Assembly (NCBI RefSeq): GCF_014697545.1
Contig: NZ_JACJSA010000012.1
Location: 147,813 to 211,812 of the forward strand
Length of the DNA: 64,000 nucleotides
Reading direction: 5' to 3'
Source of the DNA: Oscillatoria sp. FACHB-1407
GTDB taxonomy: Bacteria > Cyanobacteriota > Cyanobacteriia > Elainellales > Elainellaceae
The position numbers were made by a program, and so were the translations under genes. Positions 17,470 to 24,865 of the stretch are shown one piece after another. Within the stretch, counting starts at the first letter, position 1, and each line of letters starts with the position of its first letter. The notes under the pieces were generated by a model. That model had not been told where the DNA came from. It searched no databases and saw only the letters and a list, made by a program, of their open reading frames with translations.

Positions 17470-17991
17470 ATGCCAGAAGAACCTACTCCAACCGAGTCAC
17501 AAGATACCCCTGCTGCACCAGAGGCAGCGGCTGAAAAGCCAAAGCGTCAAAAACCTGCGGCAGCAGAAGGAGCACCTGCGGCTAAAGCAGAAAAGCCTAA
17601 AAAAGAAAAAGCCCCTGCCCTGGAGGATAAGCCCTTTGTCGAGTTTATGAACCAGGATTATCTGCCTAAGTTAAAGCAGATGATGGAAACGCTGGGCGTT
17701 ACTGACCTCACCCTGACGTTTGAGAAGCGATCGCTCCCCATTAAGGGGTTAGAAGAGGCTGGGGATTGCTGGCAAGTGCTCGGCGACTTCAAGGCTGGTC
17801 AACGACAATTTCTGATCGGCTTCCTGAAAGAAGATATTCAGAGCCAGAAGGTGTTTGCCTATGCTGAGGGCGGAGCTAAACCCAGCACCTTAGAATCCTT
17901 CATGATTGATGAGCGCAAGGTAACGCTGGATTTACTGTTGCTCTATACAGTGCAGCGATTGAACGGTCAAAAATGGCTGGTCAGAAATTAA
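17470..17991 (+). CDS. DUF2996 domain protein
   Basis: The 173-residue product has a low-complexity Ala/Pro/Lys/Glu N-terminus (residues 1-52, with the repeated pattern of AEKPK) and a folded C-terminal domain (about 53-173) with FVEFMNQDYLPKLKQMMETL, CWQVLGDFKAGQRQFLIGF and TLDLLLLYTVQRLNGQKWL. This is DUF2996, which is shared by cyanobacteria and chloroplasts; its role is unknown. A long hairpin follows 15 bp after the stop, so it is probably monocistronic. Confidence 0.85.
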   Translation: MPEEPTPTESQDTPAAPEAAAEKPKRQKPAAAEGAPAAKAEKPKKEKAPALEDKPFVEFMNQDYLPKLKQMMETLGVTDLTLTFEKRSLPIKGLEEAGDCWQVLGDFKAGQRQFLIGFLKEDIQSQKVFAYAEGGAKPSTLESFMIDERKVTLDLLLLYTVQRLNGQKWLVRN

Positions 17992-18006
17992 GACAGTAAC
18001 CGATTG

Positions 18007-18074
18007 ACGGCAAGAGGCATGATCGATTGAGGCAACAACTTTCGGATAGACGCCTTTGCATGGCCTCTTGCCGT
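18007..18074 (+). terminator. long-loop hairpin after the DUF2996 gene
   Basis: ACGGCAAGAGGC (18007-18018) pairs perfectly with GCCTCTTGCCGT (18063-18074); further bases outside extend the pairing. The 44-nt loop and missing T-run make it an atypical terminator, possibly an RNA 3'-end stabiliser. Confidence 0.45.
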
Positions 18075-18144
18075 TAACATCGTCTAATTGACATTGCATG
18101 TAAGAGCAATTGTCTACAAAAGCAATTGATTGCTAAAATGACTT

Positions 18145-18173
18145 TTGCGTGGCACCTTAGCCTGTGTTATTAT
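18145..18173 (+). promoter_or_regulatory. likely promoter of the tRNA-Val gene
   Basis: TTGCGT (18145-18150) and TATTAT (18168-18173) are separated by 17 bp and lie 12 bp before the mature tRNA 5' end, as expected for a sigma-70-type promoter. Confidence 0.45.
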
Positions 18174-18185
18174 CAAATACTGCAC

Positions 18186-18259
<74 letters not shown>

Positions 18260-18344
18260 TTTTTAGGAGTTTGTAAAAGCTACCCAGCGAAACTCGCGGA
18301 ATCTGAAGTCTGTTCAGAGAGACTCAAATTGATTCGCAAGCTCC

Positions 18345-18608
18345 TCAACTAATTACCATCCAGGTATACGTTAAAACGCCAATCAGCCCTAAGCCGATAA
18401 CTAGCTCTCGCTGTTCATTCCAGATTCGGTTTACATTGCCCAGCAAAAATTGGATGGTAGCACGACGTTCCTGCCCCAGTTCCGCCATCAGTGTCGCGAC
18501 TCTCACATCCACCTCTTCTAGCGACACCTCACCTCGCTGGTAAGCTGACTCTAGCTCATTTAACTTGCGCCAATACTCGTTTGTCGCTTCCAATAAATTG
18601 GGAATCAT
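18345..18608 (-). CDS. small tail-anchored membrane protein, function unknown
   Basis: The 87-residue product starts MIPNLLEATNEYWRKL. It has a soluble, charged helical part with ESAYQRGEVSLEEVD and MAELGQERRATIQFLLGN, and one membrane segment at the C-terminus (LVIGLGLIGVLTYTWMVI). No catalytic motif is seen. The composition and anchored topology resemble small cyanobacterial proteins of unknown role. It has no operon partner. Confidence 0.7.
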   Translation of the reverse strand: MIPNLLEATNEYWRKLNELESAYQRGEVSLEEVDVRVATLMAELGQERRATIQFLLGNVNRIWNEQRELVIGLGLIGVLTYTWMVIS

Positions 18609-18808
18609 AACCGCAGACTACTATCGTTTACTTTTGTAAACACGTTAACGCGCCTAGTCCAGCGATTGGGTCTATGAAAGGTTAGAACCCTCTTAGCTAT
18701 TTGGTTAGAACCTGATGTCGTCCTTTCGTCGCAGTTGTTCTGTGATGACAACCATCTGTGATGACAATTATTTGTGGTGACAACCCCTATCCACCTGATC
18801 GAGCAGGA
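18609..18808. other. intergenic stretch, nothing recognised
   Basis: No credible gene; short near-repeats of TGTGATGACAA occur around 18740-18770. A MITE-like element follows. Confidence 0.4.
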
Positions 18809-18923
18809 TATAGCTGTAGTCACCTCAGTTAAGACAAGGCACTCAACAGGACAGACGCGATTAATCGCGTCTCTCTCAGCAGGACTCAAATTCAATGTCC
18901 TGATGGTTTTGGCGATCGCTATA
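18809..18923 (+). repeat. MITE-like element, family 4, copy 1
   Basis: The 115-bp element starts TATAGCTGTAGTCACCTCAG and ends TTTTGGCGATCGCTATA. It is the reverse complement, with few changes, of the element at 54778-54891. The ends share the terminal inverted hexamer TATAGC. Confidence 0.85.
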
Positions 18924-19021
18924 GAATACGCTTCAAGTCAGGATTCCATCCTGACTCTCACTTTCACGCCTTTGGGTGCTCCAGATACCTGGGCAAGGTG
19001 AACCACTAACAGAAAAACGGT

Positions 19022-19810
19022 TTATGGAACCACTTTGTGTCTGGCTAACTTCAATGCAGATAAAAATAAAATTGAACCCAGGAGTAGATACAACAGGGAA
19101 CTAGAAATATAGCTCAATAAATAGCTGCCACCCAATGCTCCCAAAATTGAACCAAATGCCATTGAAACAATAAATTCTCGCTCTGATTTAACTTCCTTAA
19201 GCTTTTGTTGACTCTTGTATTTCAACAGACCCACCAGAACTGTTGGAATGCTAATTGCAAGGCTCAAACTTCCTGCCAGTTTAATATCAACAGCAAACAA
19301 CAAAATAATCGTTGGGATGATCAACTCGCCACCTGCGACACCCAACATACTGCTAAAAATACCAATTACAATTCCTGCTAAAAATCCAAGGCTAATTCTG
19401 GCAAGCTCTGGTAAGAGCAGACTTCCGACACCAAAGATGAGGTTATGCCCCATCAACACGACACTTAGAAAAATCAGAAACACTACAACAACCCGATTTA
19501 GAATTTGTTCGTTAATTCGAGTTGCATAATGAACTCCCAAATAGGAACCAATTAGAGAGCCTGCCAAAATATTAACGATGACCGTCCAATTTGCAATCAC
19601 ATTTTCTAGACCAACAATACCGCTGCGAAAGATGAATGAGAATGTGACCGTAACCAAACTCACAATGAGGTTGATAATAACTGCTTGAATGGTTCGATAG
19701 TTAAAAATACTAACCAGCACAGGTAGACGAAACTCTGCACCCCCTAACCCAATGAGTCCACCTAAAACGCCGACCAATGCCCCCCATGCAAATGCCCAGA
19801 TCGTTCGCAT
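19022..19810 (-). CDS. TauE/SafE family permease
   Basis: The 262-residue protein is almost wholly hydrophobic with about eight membrane helices in two related halves. FAWGALVGVLGGLIGLGGAEF at the start and GIFSSMLGVAGGELIIPTI in the middle carry the G-x-x-x-G-x-GGG/GGEL motif of the TauE/SafE (DUF81) family, which exports sulfite, sulfoacetate or related anions. I saw no HIP1 octamer within it and it is richer in A+T than its neighbours, which may indicate later acquisition. A broken VOC gene lies just upstream. Confidence 0.88.
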   Translation of the reverse strand: MRTIWAFAWGALVGVLGGLIGLGGAEFRLPVLVSIFNYRTIQAVIINLIVSLVTVTFSFIFRSGIVGLENVIANWTVIVNILAGSLIGSYLGVHYATRINEQILNRVVVVFLIFLSVVLMGHNLIFGVGSLLLPELARISLGFLAGIVIGIFSSMLGVAGGELIIPTIILLFAVDIKLAGSLSLAISIPTVLVGLLKYKSQQKLKEVKSEREFIVSMAFGSILGALGGSYLLSYISSSLLYLLLGSILFLSALKLARHKVVP

Positions 19811-19858
19811 TCAAACCTCCATATCAGCAGTAGCACCATTCCAGACCGTTAAGCTGAG

Positions 19859-20042
19859 TTAGCTCTCCTTTTGCCAGCGCACCACTAATACCCGTGCATT
19901 TTCATAAAGGGGAAACCATACTATTTCGTTAACGTCTACAGTCGCCCGCTCAAAGTCATAGCCCAAAAACTGCCTCATAAAAACGGATGGCGCGATCGAG
20001 GTCAATCACCGGAATTTCAAAGTAGCCAACTGGGTTTTTCAT
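19859..20042 (-). pseudogene. VOC family pseudogene (frameshift and truncation)
   Basis: From the ATG at 20042 the minus strand reads MKNPVGYFEIPVIDLDRAIR and then FYEAVFG, a typical VOC N-terminus. It then meets a stop unless the frame shifts by one base near 19961; after the shift YDFERATVDVNEIVWFPLYE follows and the chain ends at 19859. Only about 60 residues remain of a usual 115-130, and the second beta-alpha-beta unit with its metal ligands is gone. Confidence 0.75.
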
Positions 20043-20072
20043 GGGTGCTCTCCTGAAAACCTGTATCTCACA

Positions 20073-20276
20073 TCAATCTTCGTCCTTGTCCAATTGAGGA
20101 AACTGCTCAAACAGTTTGGTTATGAGCATGTATAGCTCATCCAAAACCTCTTCTGCTCCTGCTTCATCGACCTCGGTTAGGAGTTGTTCAATGCCGTTGA
20201 TGTGTTGCAGGAGGCGATCGGCTTGCTGACGGTCAAAAGAAGACATAGCGATCGGGTATTCCGAATAGTTTTTCAC
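20073..20276 (-). CDS. small acidic hypothetical protein
   Basis: The 67-residue frame starts at a GTG that overlaps the stop of the upstream gene by 4 bp (GTGA), which supports translational coupling; an ATG at 20246 (MSSFDRQ) is the alternative. The product is helical and acidic, with ADRLLQHINGIEQLLTEVDE and EEVLDELYMLITKLFEQFP, ending in KDED. No family is recognised. Confidence 0.6.
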   Translation of the reverse strand: MKNYSEYPIAMSSFDRQQADRLLQHINGIEQLLTEVDEAGAEEVLDELYMLITKLFEQFPQLDKDED

Positions 20277-20689
20277 AGGTCATTGTAGTGGTTTTCGATT
20301 CCTTGCCCAAAGGATTCTGCCAGTGCAACTTTCGTGCGAGCCACCGAAAGGCGTACCTTCTCTAACTGAGATGCATAGGCTGCCTGTTGTTGAGGGGAAG
20401 TTTCAGCTGTGTTGACTCTTAAAATCTGCTCATAAAAGCGAAAGATTTGAAATGCGTAACTGGCGATCGCAATCTGTTTTTGGGACAAAGATCTGATTCG
20501 TTTCACCAAATCTGCGCAGGTTGCAGAGCGGGGCAGCAGGAAAACATCGGCATAGAGCGGAGGAATGATATTAGACCGTTGGCTCAACTCATCCAACAGA
20601 AGTTTTGCATCCTCGGATAGCTCTCCATCGAAATCAGCCAGGGAGTTGAGTAAGGCTAGCAGTAAAACCTTTGAACGTTTGTGTTTCAA
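20273..20689 (-). CDS. helical hypothetical protein
   Basis: The 138-residue product starts MKHKRSKVLLLALLNSLADF. It is predominantly helical, with no membrane segment apart from a mildly hydrophobic N-terminus, and includes SQKQIAIASYAFQIFRFYEQ and RLSVARTKVALAESFGQG. It forms a two-gene unit with the small acidic protein that overlaps its stop codon by 4 bp. Two coupled small proteins, one acidic, could be a toxin-antitoxin or chaperone-like pair, but no family signature supports either idea. Confidence 0.6.
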   Translation of the reverse strand: MKHKRSKVLLLALLNSLADFDGELSEDAKLLLDELSQRSNIIPPLYADVFLLPRSATCADLVKRIRSLSQKQIAIASYAFQIFRFYEQILRVNTAETSPQQQAAYASQLEKVRLSVARTKVALAESFGQGIENHYNDL

Positions 20690-20725
20690 CTCAGGAGAAT
20701 GACAGGCACTAATTTTTTCACAATC

Positions 20726-20811
20726 TTAGTACAACTCGTCGTAAATAAGGGTGGGAATTTGGGGTGCAGGGGTGGAACCCCCACGCAGGAGGTACTGTCC
20801 CCTGCACCCCC
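20726..20811 (+). repeat. dispersed GC-rich repeat, family 1
   Basis: Starts TTAGTACAACTCGTCGTAAA and contains GGGGTGCAGGGGTGGAACCC. Its far end, CCCCTGCACCCC, is the reverse complement of the GGGGTGCAGGGG core, so the element folds into a hairpin. Confidence 0.75.
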
Positions 20812-20904
20812 TATATTGAACCAATTTGCACACGGCTGTATTAATCGGAGTTTGGGATCAAGATTCCAGCCGTTGAAACGAAATTGACTTGTATTAACGT
20901 GAAT

Positions 20905-21060
20905 TCGGGACAAGGATAGCGGCGGTTTTAACCGCCGCTATCGGGGCAAAACCGACCTGCGTCGGTTCGTCAAATCCTGCCTTTTCCGGAGTCCGCGTCG
21001 GCGGACTTTGCTTTAGTAGCCGCGAATTCATTCGCCGGGTTCTTAAACCGAATTGACGTG
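20905..21060 (-). repeat. hairpin-rich cyanobacterial repeat, family 5, copy 1
   Basis: Read on the minus strand the block has GGCGAATGAATTCGCGGCTA, AAAGTCCGCCGACGCGGACT, an ACCGACGCAGGTCGGT hairpin and the 26-bp palindrome at 20916-20941 (ATAGCGGCGG...CCGCCGCTAT). Such blocks of consecutive short palindromes are common between genes in filamentous cyanobacteria. Confidence 0.7.
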
Positions 21061-21103
21061 CGATCGCTGAGGTAACAAGCAATAAACATGCTCAGGGCAG
21101 CGA

Positions 21104-22312
21104 TTACTCCAATGGAGAACTACGAAGCGATCGCCCCCGCCATGTCCAGCCCCAACCCGTCTCCGTTTTGATAGCAGACCCAATCGCGATCGCCACAATC
21201 AGCACTCCCCCCACTGGTGTAAGCCACCAATAGCGAGGAGGAATGTGAGCAATCTGTTCCTCGGTGCGCCGCAAAGCATAGTGAAGTGTGATGGTAACAA
21301 TAGACAAAGCGATCGCCACCCCATCTGCTATGGCAATGGAACCTGTAGCGGCCTGCCTTAACAGAACTCCTAAAGCAACCCACGGCAGCGTGCAGGTCAT
21401 TAATATTGCCAGACAAAGGTGGGCGATCGTCTTGAGGCTTCGCTGACACCCTAAATAGAGGTTCTTCGTCCACCCCTCCCAGATGCTTGCCCAAGAGTCA
21501 TACATCTGCACCGATGCCAGGTCGGCTCCTAACCTATAGCGCAAAGCAAAGCCATTGGATTTAATTTGTTGTGCCAGGGTGACATCCTCCACCACCTCAG
21601 CAGCAACAGATCGGTGTCCTCCAATCGCCTCATACGCCGATCGCCGAAACAACATAAACTGACCCGTAGCAAACGCCGTTTCATCCTGGGGATCATTCAC
21701 CGCCGCAAAGGGAAACCCTGCCAATAAAACCCCAATCATCAACGGTTGAATCAACCACTCCGCCCAGCAACCACAGACAATCGCCGGGGCACAACTGAGC
21801 AAATCGGCGTTTTCCTGAACTGCGGCTGTCACTGCCGCTTCGATCGCCCCAGGTTTGAGCCGCATATCTGCATCTAAAAACAGCACATAGTCTGCTGTCA
21901 GCAACGTTGCCACCTGAGCACACGCCCAATTTTTGCCAACCCAAACTTCAGTGTGAGGTCGAGGTGCCCCAGACAGTAACTTGAGCCGTGGGTCGCCCAA
22001 TTGCTGATACAACGCCTGAGCGATCGCCCAGGTTTCATCCGTAGATTGGTCATCTACTAACCACACCTCCAATTGCTCTGGCGGTAATGATGTGCTGTTT
22101 AGAATTGATTTCAGACAACTCTCTACATTGTTAGCTTCGTTATAAGCAGGCACGACAACTGCCACCGTTGATGAAAGTGGCGATCGTAGATCAAGATTGC
22201 TAGGCTGAGATAATCGAGGGGCTTGCTGAGCGACTTGTCGCAGCTTCAAACCATACAGCAGGGTAGTGAGCAACCCAAGGATGACAACTCCGTCGATAAT
22301 CATTGAGAGCAT
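21104..22312 (-). CDS. GT2 family glycosyltransferase (HpnB-like)
   Basis: The 402-residue protein has an N-terminal membrane helix (about residues 3-21). A GT-A catalytic domain follows with VAVVVPAYNEANNVE, WLVDDQSTDET, YVLFLDADMRLKPGA (DxD-type metal site) and ATGQFMLFRRSAYEAIGGH, then EVVEDVTLAQQIKSNGF (ED motif). Two or three C-terminal membrane helices (about 290-315, 325-345 and 360-380) complete it. This layout matches the HpnB/CrtQ-like membrane glycosyltransferases linked to hopanoid or carotenoid modification. No hopanoid or carotenoid gene is adjacent, so the acceptor is unknown. Confidence 0.85.
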   Translation of the reverse strand: MLSMIIDGVVILGLLTTLLYGLKLRQVAQQAPRLSQPSNLDLRSPLSSTVAVVVPAYNEANNVESCLKSILNSTSLPPEQLEVWLVDDQSTDETWAIAQALYQQLGDPRLKLLSGAPRPHTEVWVGKNWACAQVATLLTADYVLFLDADMRLKPGAIEAAVTAAVQENADLLSCAPAIVCGCWAEWLIQPLMIGVLLAGFPFAAVNDPQDETAFATGQFMLFRRSAYEAIGGHRSVAAEVVEDVTLAQQIKSNGFALRYRLGADLASVQMYDSWASIWEGWTKNLYLGCQRSLKTIAHLCLAILMTCTLPWVALGVLLRQAATGSIAIADGVAIALSIVTITLHYALRRTEEQIAHIPPRYWWLTPVGGVLIVAIAIGSAIKTETGWGWTWRGRSLRSSPLE

Positions 22313-22546
22313 TCCCCCTCACAAATCGCTTAATGACTGTCTTGAACTGAGCATCGTATCTTTGCAACGCCTAAATTTTTGCTGGATTTTTGGGCAACTT
22401 ATTACAAAGTTTTGCTCTAGAGGCGGCTAATTCGCATTCATCAGGTGCACTTTATTCAGAAAGGCTTTAGAATCCTTACAGGAATCTTCTTATTCCTAAA
22501 CAAGTTCTCAACAATTGCTACACATTTTGTCGTTAAGTCTTATTGA

Positions 22547-23302
22547 ATGATGCCTCGGATACTCGTCATTGACGATGACCCTGCAATTTCAGAGCTGGTC
22601 GCTGTGAATTTAGAAATGGCTGGGTATGATGTCAGTCAGGCAACTGACGGCATCAAGGGTCAGGCATTGGCTCTTCAGCTATTGCCCGACCTTATTATGT
22701 TAGACCTGATGCTTCCTAAGGTAGACGGTTTTACAGTATGCCAGCGGTTGCGTCGGGATGAGCGTACAGCCGACATTCCAGTGCTCATGTTGACTGCATT
22801 GGGTCAAACCCAAGACAAAGTCGATGGCTTTAATGCTGGTGCTGATGATTACTTAACAAAACCCTTTGAAATTGAAGAAATGTTGGCACGGGTTCGGGCA
22901 CTCCTGCGGCGCACCGATCGCATTCCCCAAGCTGCCAAGCACAGCGAAATTCTCAACTATGGTCCTCTAACATTGGTTCCTGAGCGATTAGAGGCAATTT
23001 GGTTTGACCAAACCGTGAAATTAACTCATCTAGAGTTTGAGTTACTGCACTGTTTGTTGCAACGCCATGGGCAGACGGTTTCGCCAAGTGAAATCTTGAA
23101 AGAGGTCTGGGGATACGACCCCGATGATGATATTGAAACAATTCGGGTTCACGTTAGACATTTGAGAACTAAGCTAGAGCCTGATCCCCGTCATCCCCGT
23201 TACATCAAAACCGTCTATGGTGCGGGCTACTGTCTAGAGTTGCCAGCCGTACAGACAGACGATGTCAGTGATACAGAGTCAGAATCCCCTACCGTTGCTT
23301 GA
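22547..23302 (+). CDS. rpaA: response regulator RpaA
   Basis: The 251-residue OmpR-type regulator has a receiver domain ([20 protein letters not shown]; phospho-acceptor Asp in LIMLDLMLP; Lys in YLTKPFE) and a winged-helix DNA-binding domain with [40 protein letters not shown] and [13 protein letters not shown]. The [11 protein letters not shown] wing and the very start are those of RpaA rather than RpaB as I recall them. RpaA is phosphorylated by SasA and drives class 1 and class 2 circadian genes. Either of the two adjacent ATG codons may be used. Confidence 0.92.
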   Translation: MMPRILVIDDDPAISELVAVNLEMAGYDVSQATDGIKGQALALQLLPDLIMLDLMLPKVDGFTVCQRLRRDERTADIPVLMLTALGQTQDKVDGFNAGADDYLTKPFEIEEMLARVRALLRRTDRIPQAAKHSEILNYGPLTLVPERLEAIWFDQTVKLTHLEFELLHCLLQRHGQTVSPSEILKEVWGYDPDDDIETIRVHVRHLRTKLEPDPRHPRYIKTVYGAGYCLELPAVQTDDVSDTESESPTVA

Positions 23303-23311
23303 TCTCGCAAG

Positions 23312-23416
23312 TATAGTTTTGGTCAGAAAGCCTAAGACAAAGGCAATGGCTCAAACATTGATTCTGGGAGAGGTTTCTGACTTCCCTTTGCCCTATCAAA
23401 TGGGGCTATGGCTATA
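23312..23416 (+). repeat. MITE-like element, family 3, copy 1
   Basis: The 105-bp element starts TATAGTTTTGGTCAGAAAG and ends GGGGCTATGGCTATA, immediately after rpaA. It shares its order of motifs (GACAAAGG, CAAAC-TTGATTCTGGGA, CCCTATCAAATGG) with copies at 24630-24735 and 35712-35815. Confidence 0.8.
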
Positions 23417-23484
23417 ATGGGGTGATTTTTCAGAACCTACAAAGTAGGGGCGTTTAATCAAACGCCCCTGTCTTGTTTCATTGA

Positions 23485-23560
23485 TATAGTAACCGAGGAG
23501 TTGGTTAGGACAGGGTGCAGGGGTGGAACCCTTAACTTGGGCGTAGCCCCCAACCCCCCT
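23485..23560 (+). repeat. dispersed GC-rich repeat, family 1
   Basis: Starts TATAGTAACCGAGGAGTTGG and contains GGGTGCAGGGGTGGAACCCT followed by GGGCGTAGCCCCCAACCCCC. Confidence 0.7.
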
Positions 23561-23704
23561 TGGATTAACTGTCTCAACAGTTACTCAAGCAATCCGTAGC
23601 TGGATGTGTCTCATCAGGATGGGTTATGAAGGCTTCGCCCCTGAGCAGCAGTCGCCCTTACACTTTGTCCTAATCGTGCCTGTAGCCACAGGGTTTAAGA
23701 ATAC

Positions 23705-24106
23705 CTAGCAGTAGGGGGTAATGTCCTCACCACACTCATCAGCTAGGTAACACAAGGCGCGAAATCGCAATGCAACCACTTCGTCATACAAGGGGTTCAG
23801 CTTGCAGAGAGGAGGAATGCGAAGGATCGTGCGACCAAAGAGCCGGATAGTTCGCTCAAACGGACATTGAGCGGGGATCAGTTGACAAAGTCGTCGCGCA
23901 ACCTTTGCATCGCGAACATTGATGTTGTCTAGCCAGTGGCGTAGAGGTTGCAAAAGGTCGGATGTGGGTTTGGTCGGTTGGGGTTGGATGGGTTGGGTAG
24001 AGGGTTCTGAAGGGATGGCAACGGTTTGCCGATCGAGCCAAATCCAACTGACAAGCGCAATGTCTTGGGTGATGATGTTTTGCTGGTTACAGTCCGGTGC
24101 TTTCAT
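23705..24106 (-). CDS. Mo-dependent nitrogenase C-terminal-domain protein
   Basis: The 133-residue protein has a variable Pro/Gln/Thr-rich middle (residues 30-52) and a conserved domain (about 53-133) with LRHWLDNINVRDAKVARRLC, LIPAQCPFERTIRLFGRTI, IPPLCKLNPLYDEVVALRFR and ALCYLADECGEDITPYC. This is the domain called Mo-nitro_C (PF06967 as I recall), found as small stand-alone cyanobacterial proteins and not proof of nitrogen fixation. Five Cys in short motifs (AQC, PLC, ALC, DEC, YC) suggest metal or redox chemistry, which is inference. It lies among repeats with no operon partner. Confidence 0.82.
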   Translation of the reverse strand: MKAPDCNQQNIITQDIALVSWIWLDRQTVAIPSEPSTQPIQPQPTKPTSDLLQPLRHWLDNINVRDAKVARRLCQLIPAQCPFERTIRLFGRTILRIPPLCKLNPLYDEVVALRFRALCYLADECGEDITPYC

Positions 24107-24558
24107 CTGGGTTCCTCAGTAGTAGTGAGGTGGGACTTACCTATCGATAACCTACAGTCGTAAATCAGACTTTATCGGATGGGGATCGCAGATTTTAAGA
24201 GAAACCTTGCAAATCGATTAGAAGTGTAGAGCGATGACCCTTGTGCATCCCGTTTATCCTAAGTCTGGCTACTCCTGGTTATGTAAGGGAATGTGGCAGG
24301 TGATCAACTGTCCCCTTACTTAACGGTTTAATCTTGCCTCAAATCCGGAATCTTTTAGTGAGTAATCCCACTAAAATTTCCCTTACCGATTCTAGCGATT
24401 TAAGGGTTATCACGGATATGTTTGTACTAATCATCGCTAAAGGAAAAAGGCGATCGATGGTGAGGTAGAGCGATCGCTACGCCAACACACAACAGTCACG
24501 ATGTATGGGTTGTTTTTTGCAAAGTCTACCCCTGTTCCACCTCAGCCAGGAGACTGGG
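24107..24558. other. intergenic stretch, nothing recognised
   Basis: About 450 bp with no credible open frame. It contains an imperfect pair around 24440-24480 (GGCGATCGATGG and AGCGATCGCTAC) and ordinary AT-rich spacer. Confidence 0.45.
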
Positions 24559-24629
24559 GTGGTTAGGATGGGGTGCAGGGGTGGAACTCCTAGCTCCCCT
24601 CTGCCCTAAATGAAGTGGCGATAGCTATA
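24559..24629 (+). repeat. dispersed GC-rich repeat, family 1
   Basis: Contains GGTTAGGATGGGGTGCAGGG and ends GTGGCGATAGCTATA. Its GCTATA end directly abuts the TATAGC start of the next element (24630), so two elements lie head to tail. Confidence 0.75.
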
Positions 24630-24735
24630 TATAGCTTTGGTCAGAAAACTTCAGACAAAGGAATAGCGCAAACCCTGATGCTGGGAAGGCTTCCTGGACT
24701 CGCCTCCGCCCCATTGTAATGTGGCTCCGGCTATA
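24630..24735 (+). repeat. MITE-like element, family 3, copy 2
   Basis: The 106-bp element starts TATAGCTTTGGTCAGAAAAC and ends GTGGCTCCGGCTATA. Confidence 0.8.
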
Positions 24736-24865
24736 ACCCTTGCGTCAGTAATGCTAATGTCACTGACATAAAAAAAGATGATGCGTTTGTTAACCGCACC
24801 ACCGTCTCGACCGTAGGGGTGAAGTGTAATTCGCCCCTACGCAAACCTACTGACTGCATTCCTAA

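Larger units (their letters stand above)
20690..21103. other. intergenic region filled by two repeat elements
   Basis: No gene is credible here. It holds a family 1 repeat copy and a hairpin-rich repeat block (20905-21060), with an ordinary spacer between them. Confidence 0.6.

Noticed and set aside
18605..18895. 96-codon frame on the minus strand
   Set aside because: It runs through a MITE-like element and a spacer; similar frames appear in the sister element, so it is a by-product of the repeat.
23705..24106. Evidence for nitrogen fixation from the Mo-nitrogenase C-terminal domain
   Set aside because: The domain occurs as a stand-alone protein in many non-fixing cyanobacteria, and no nif gene is present in the window.
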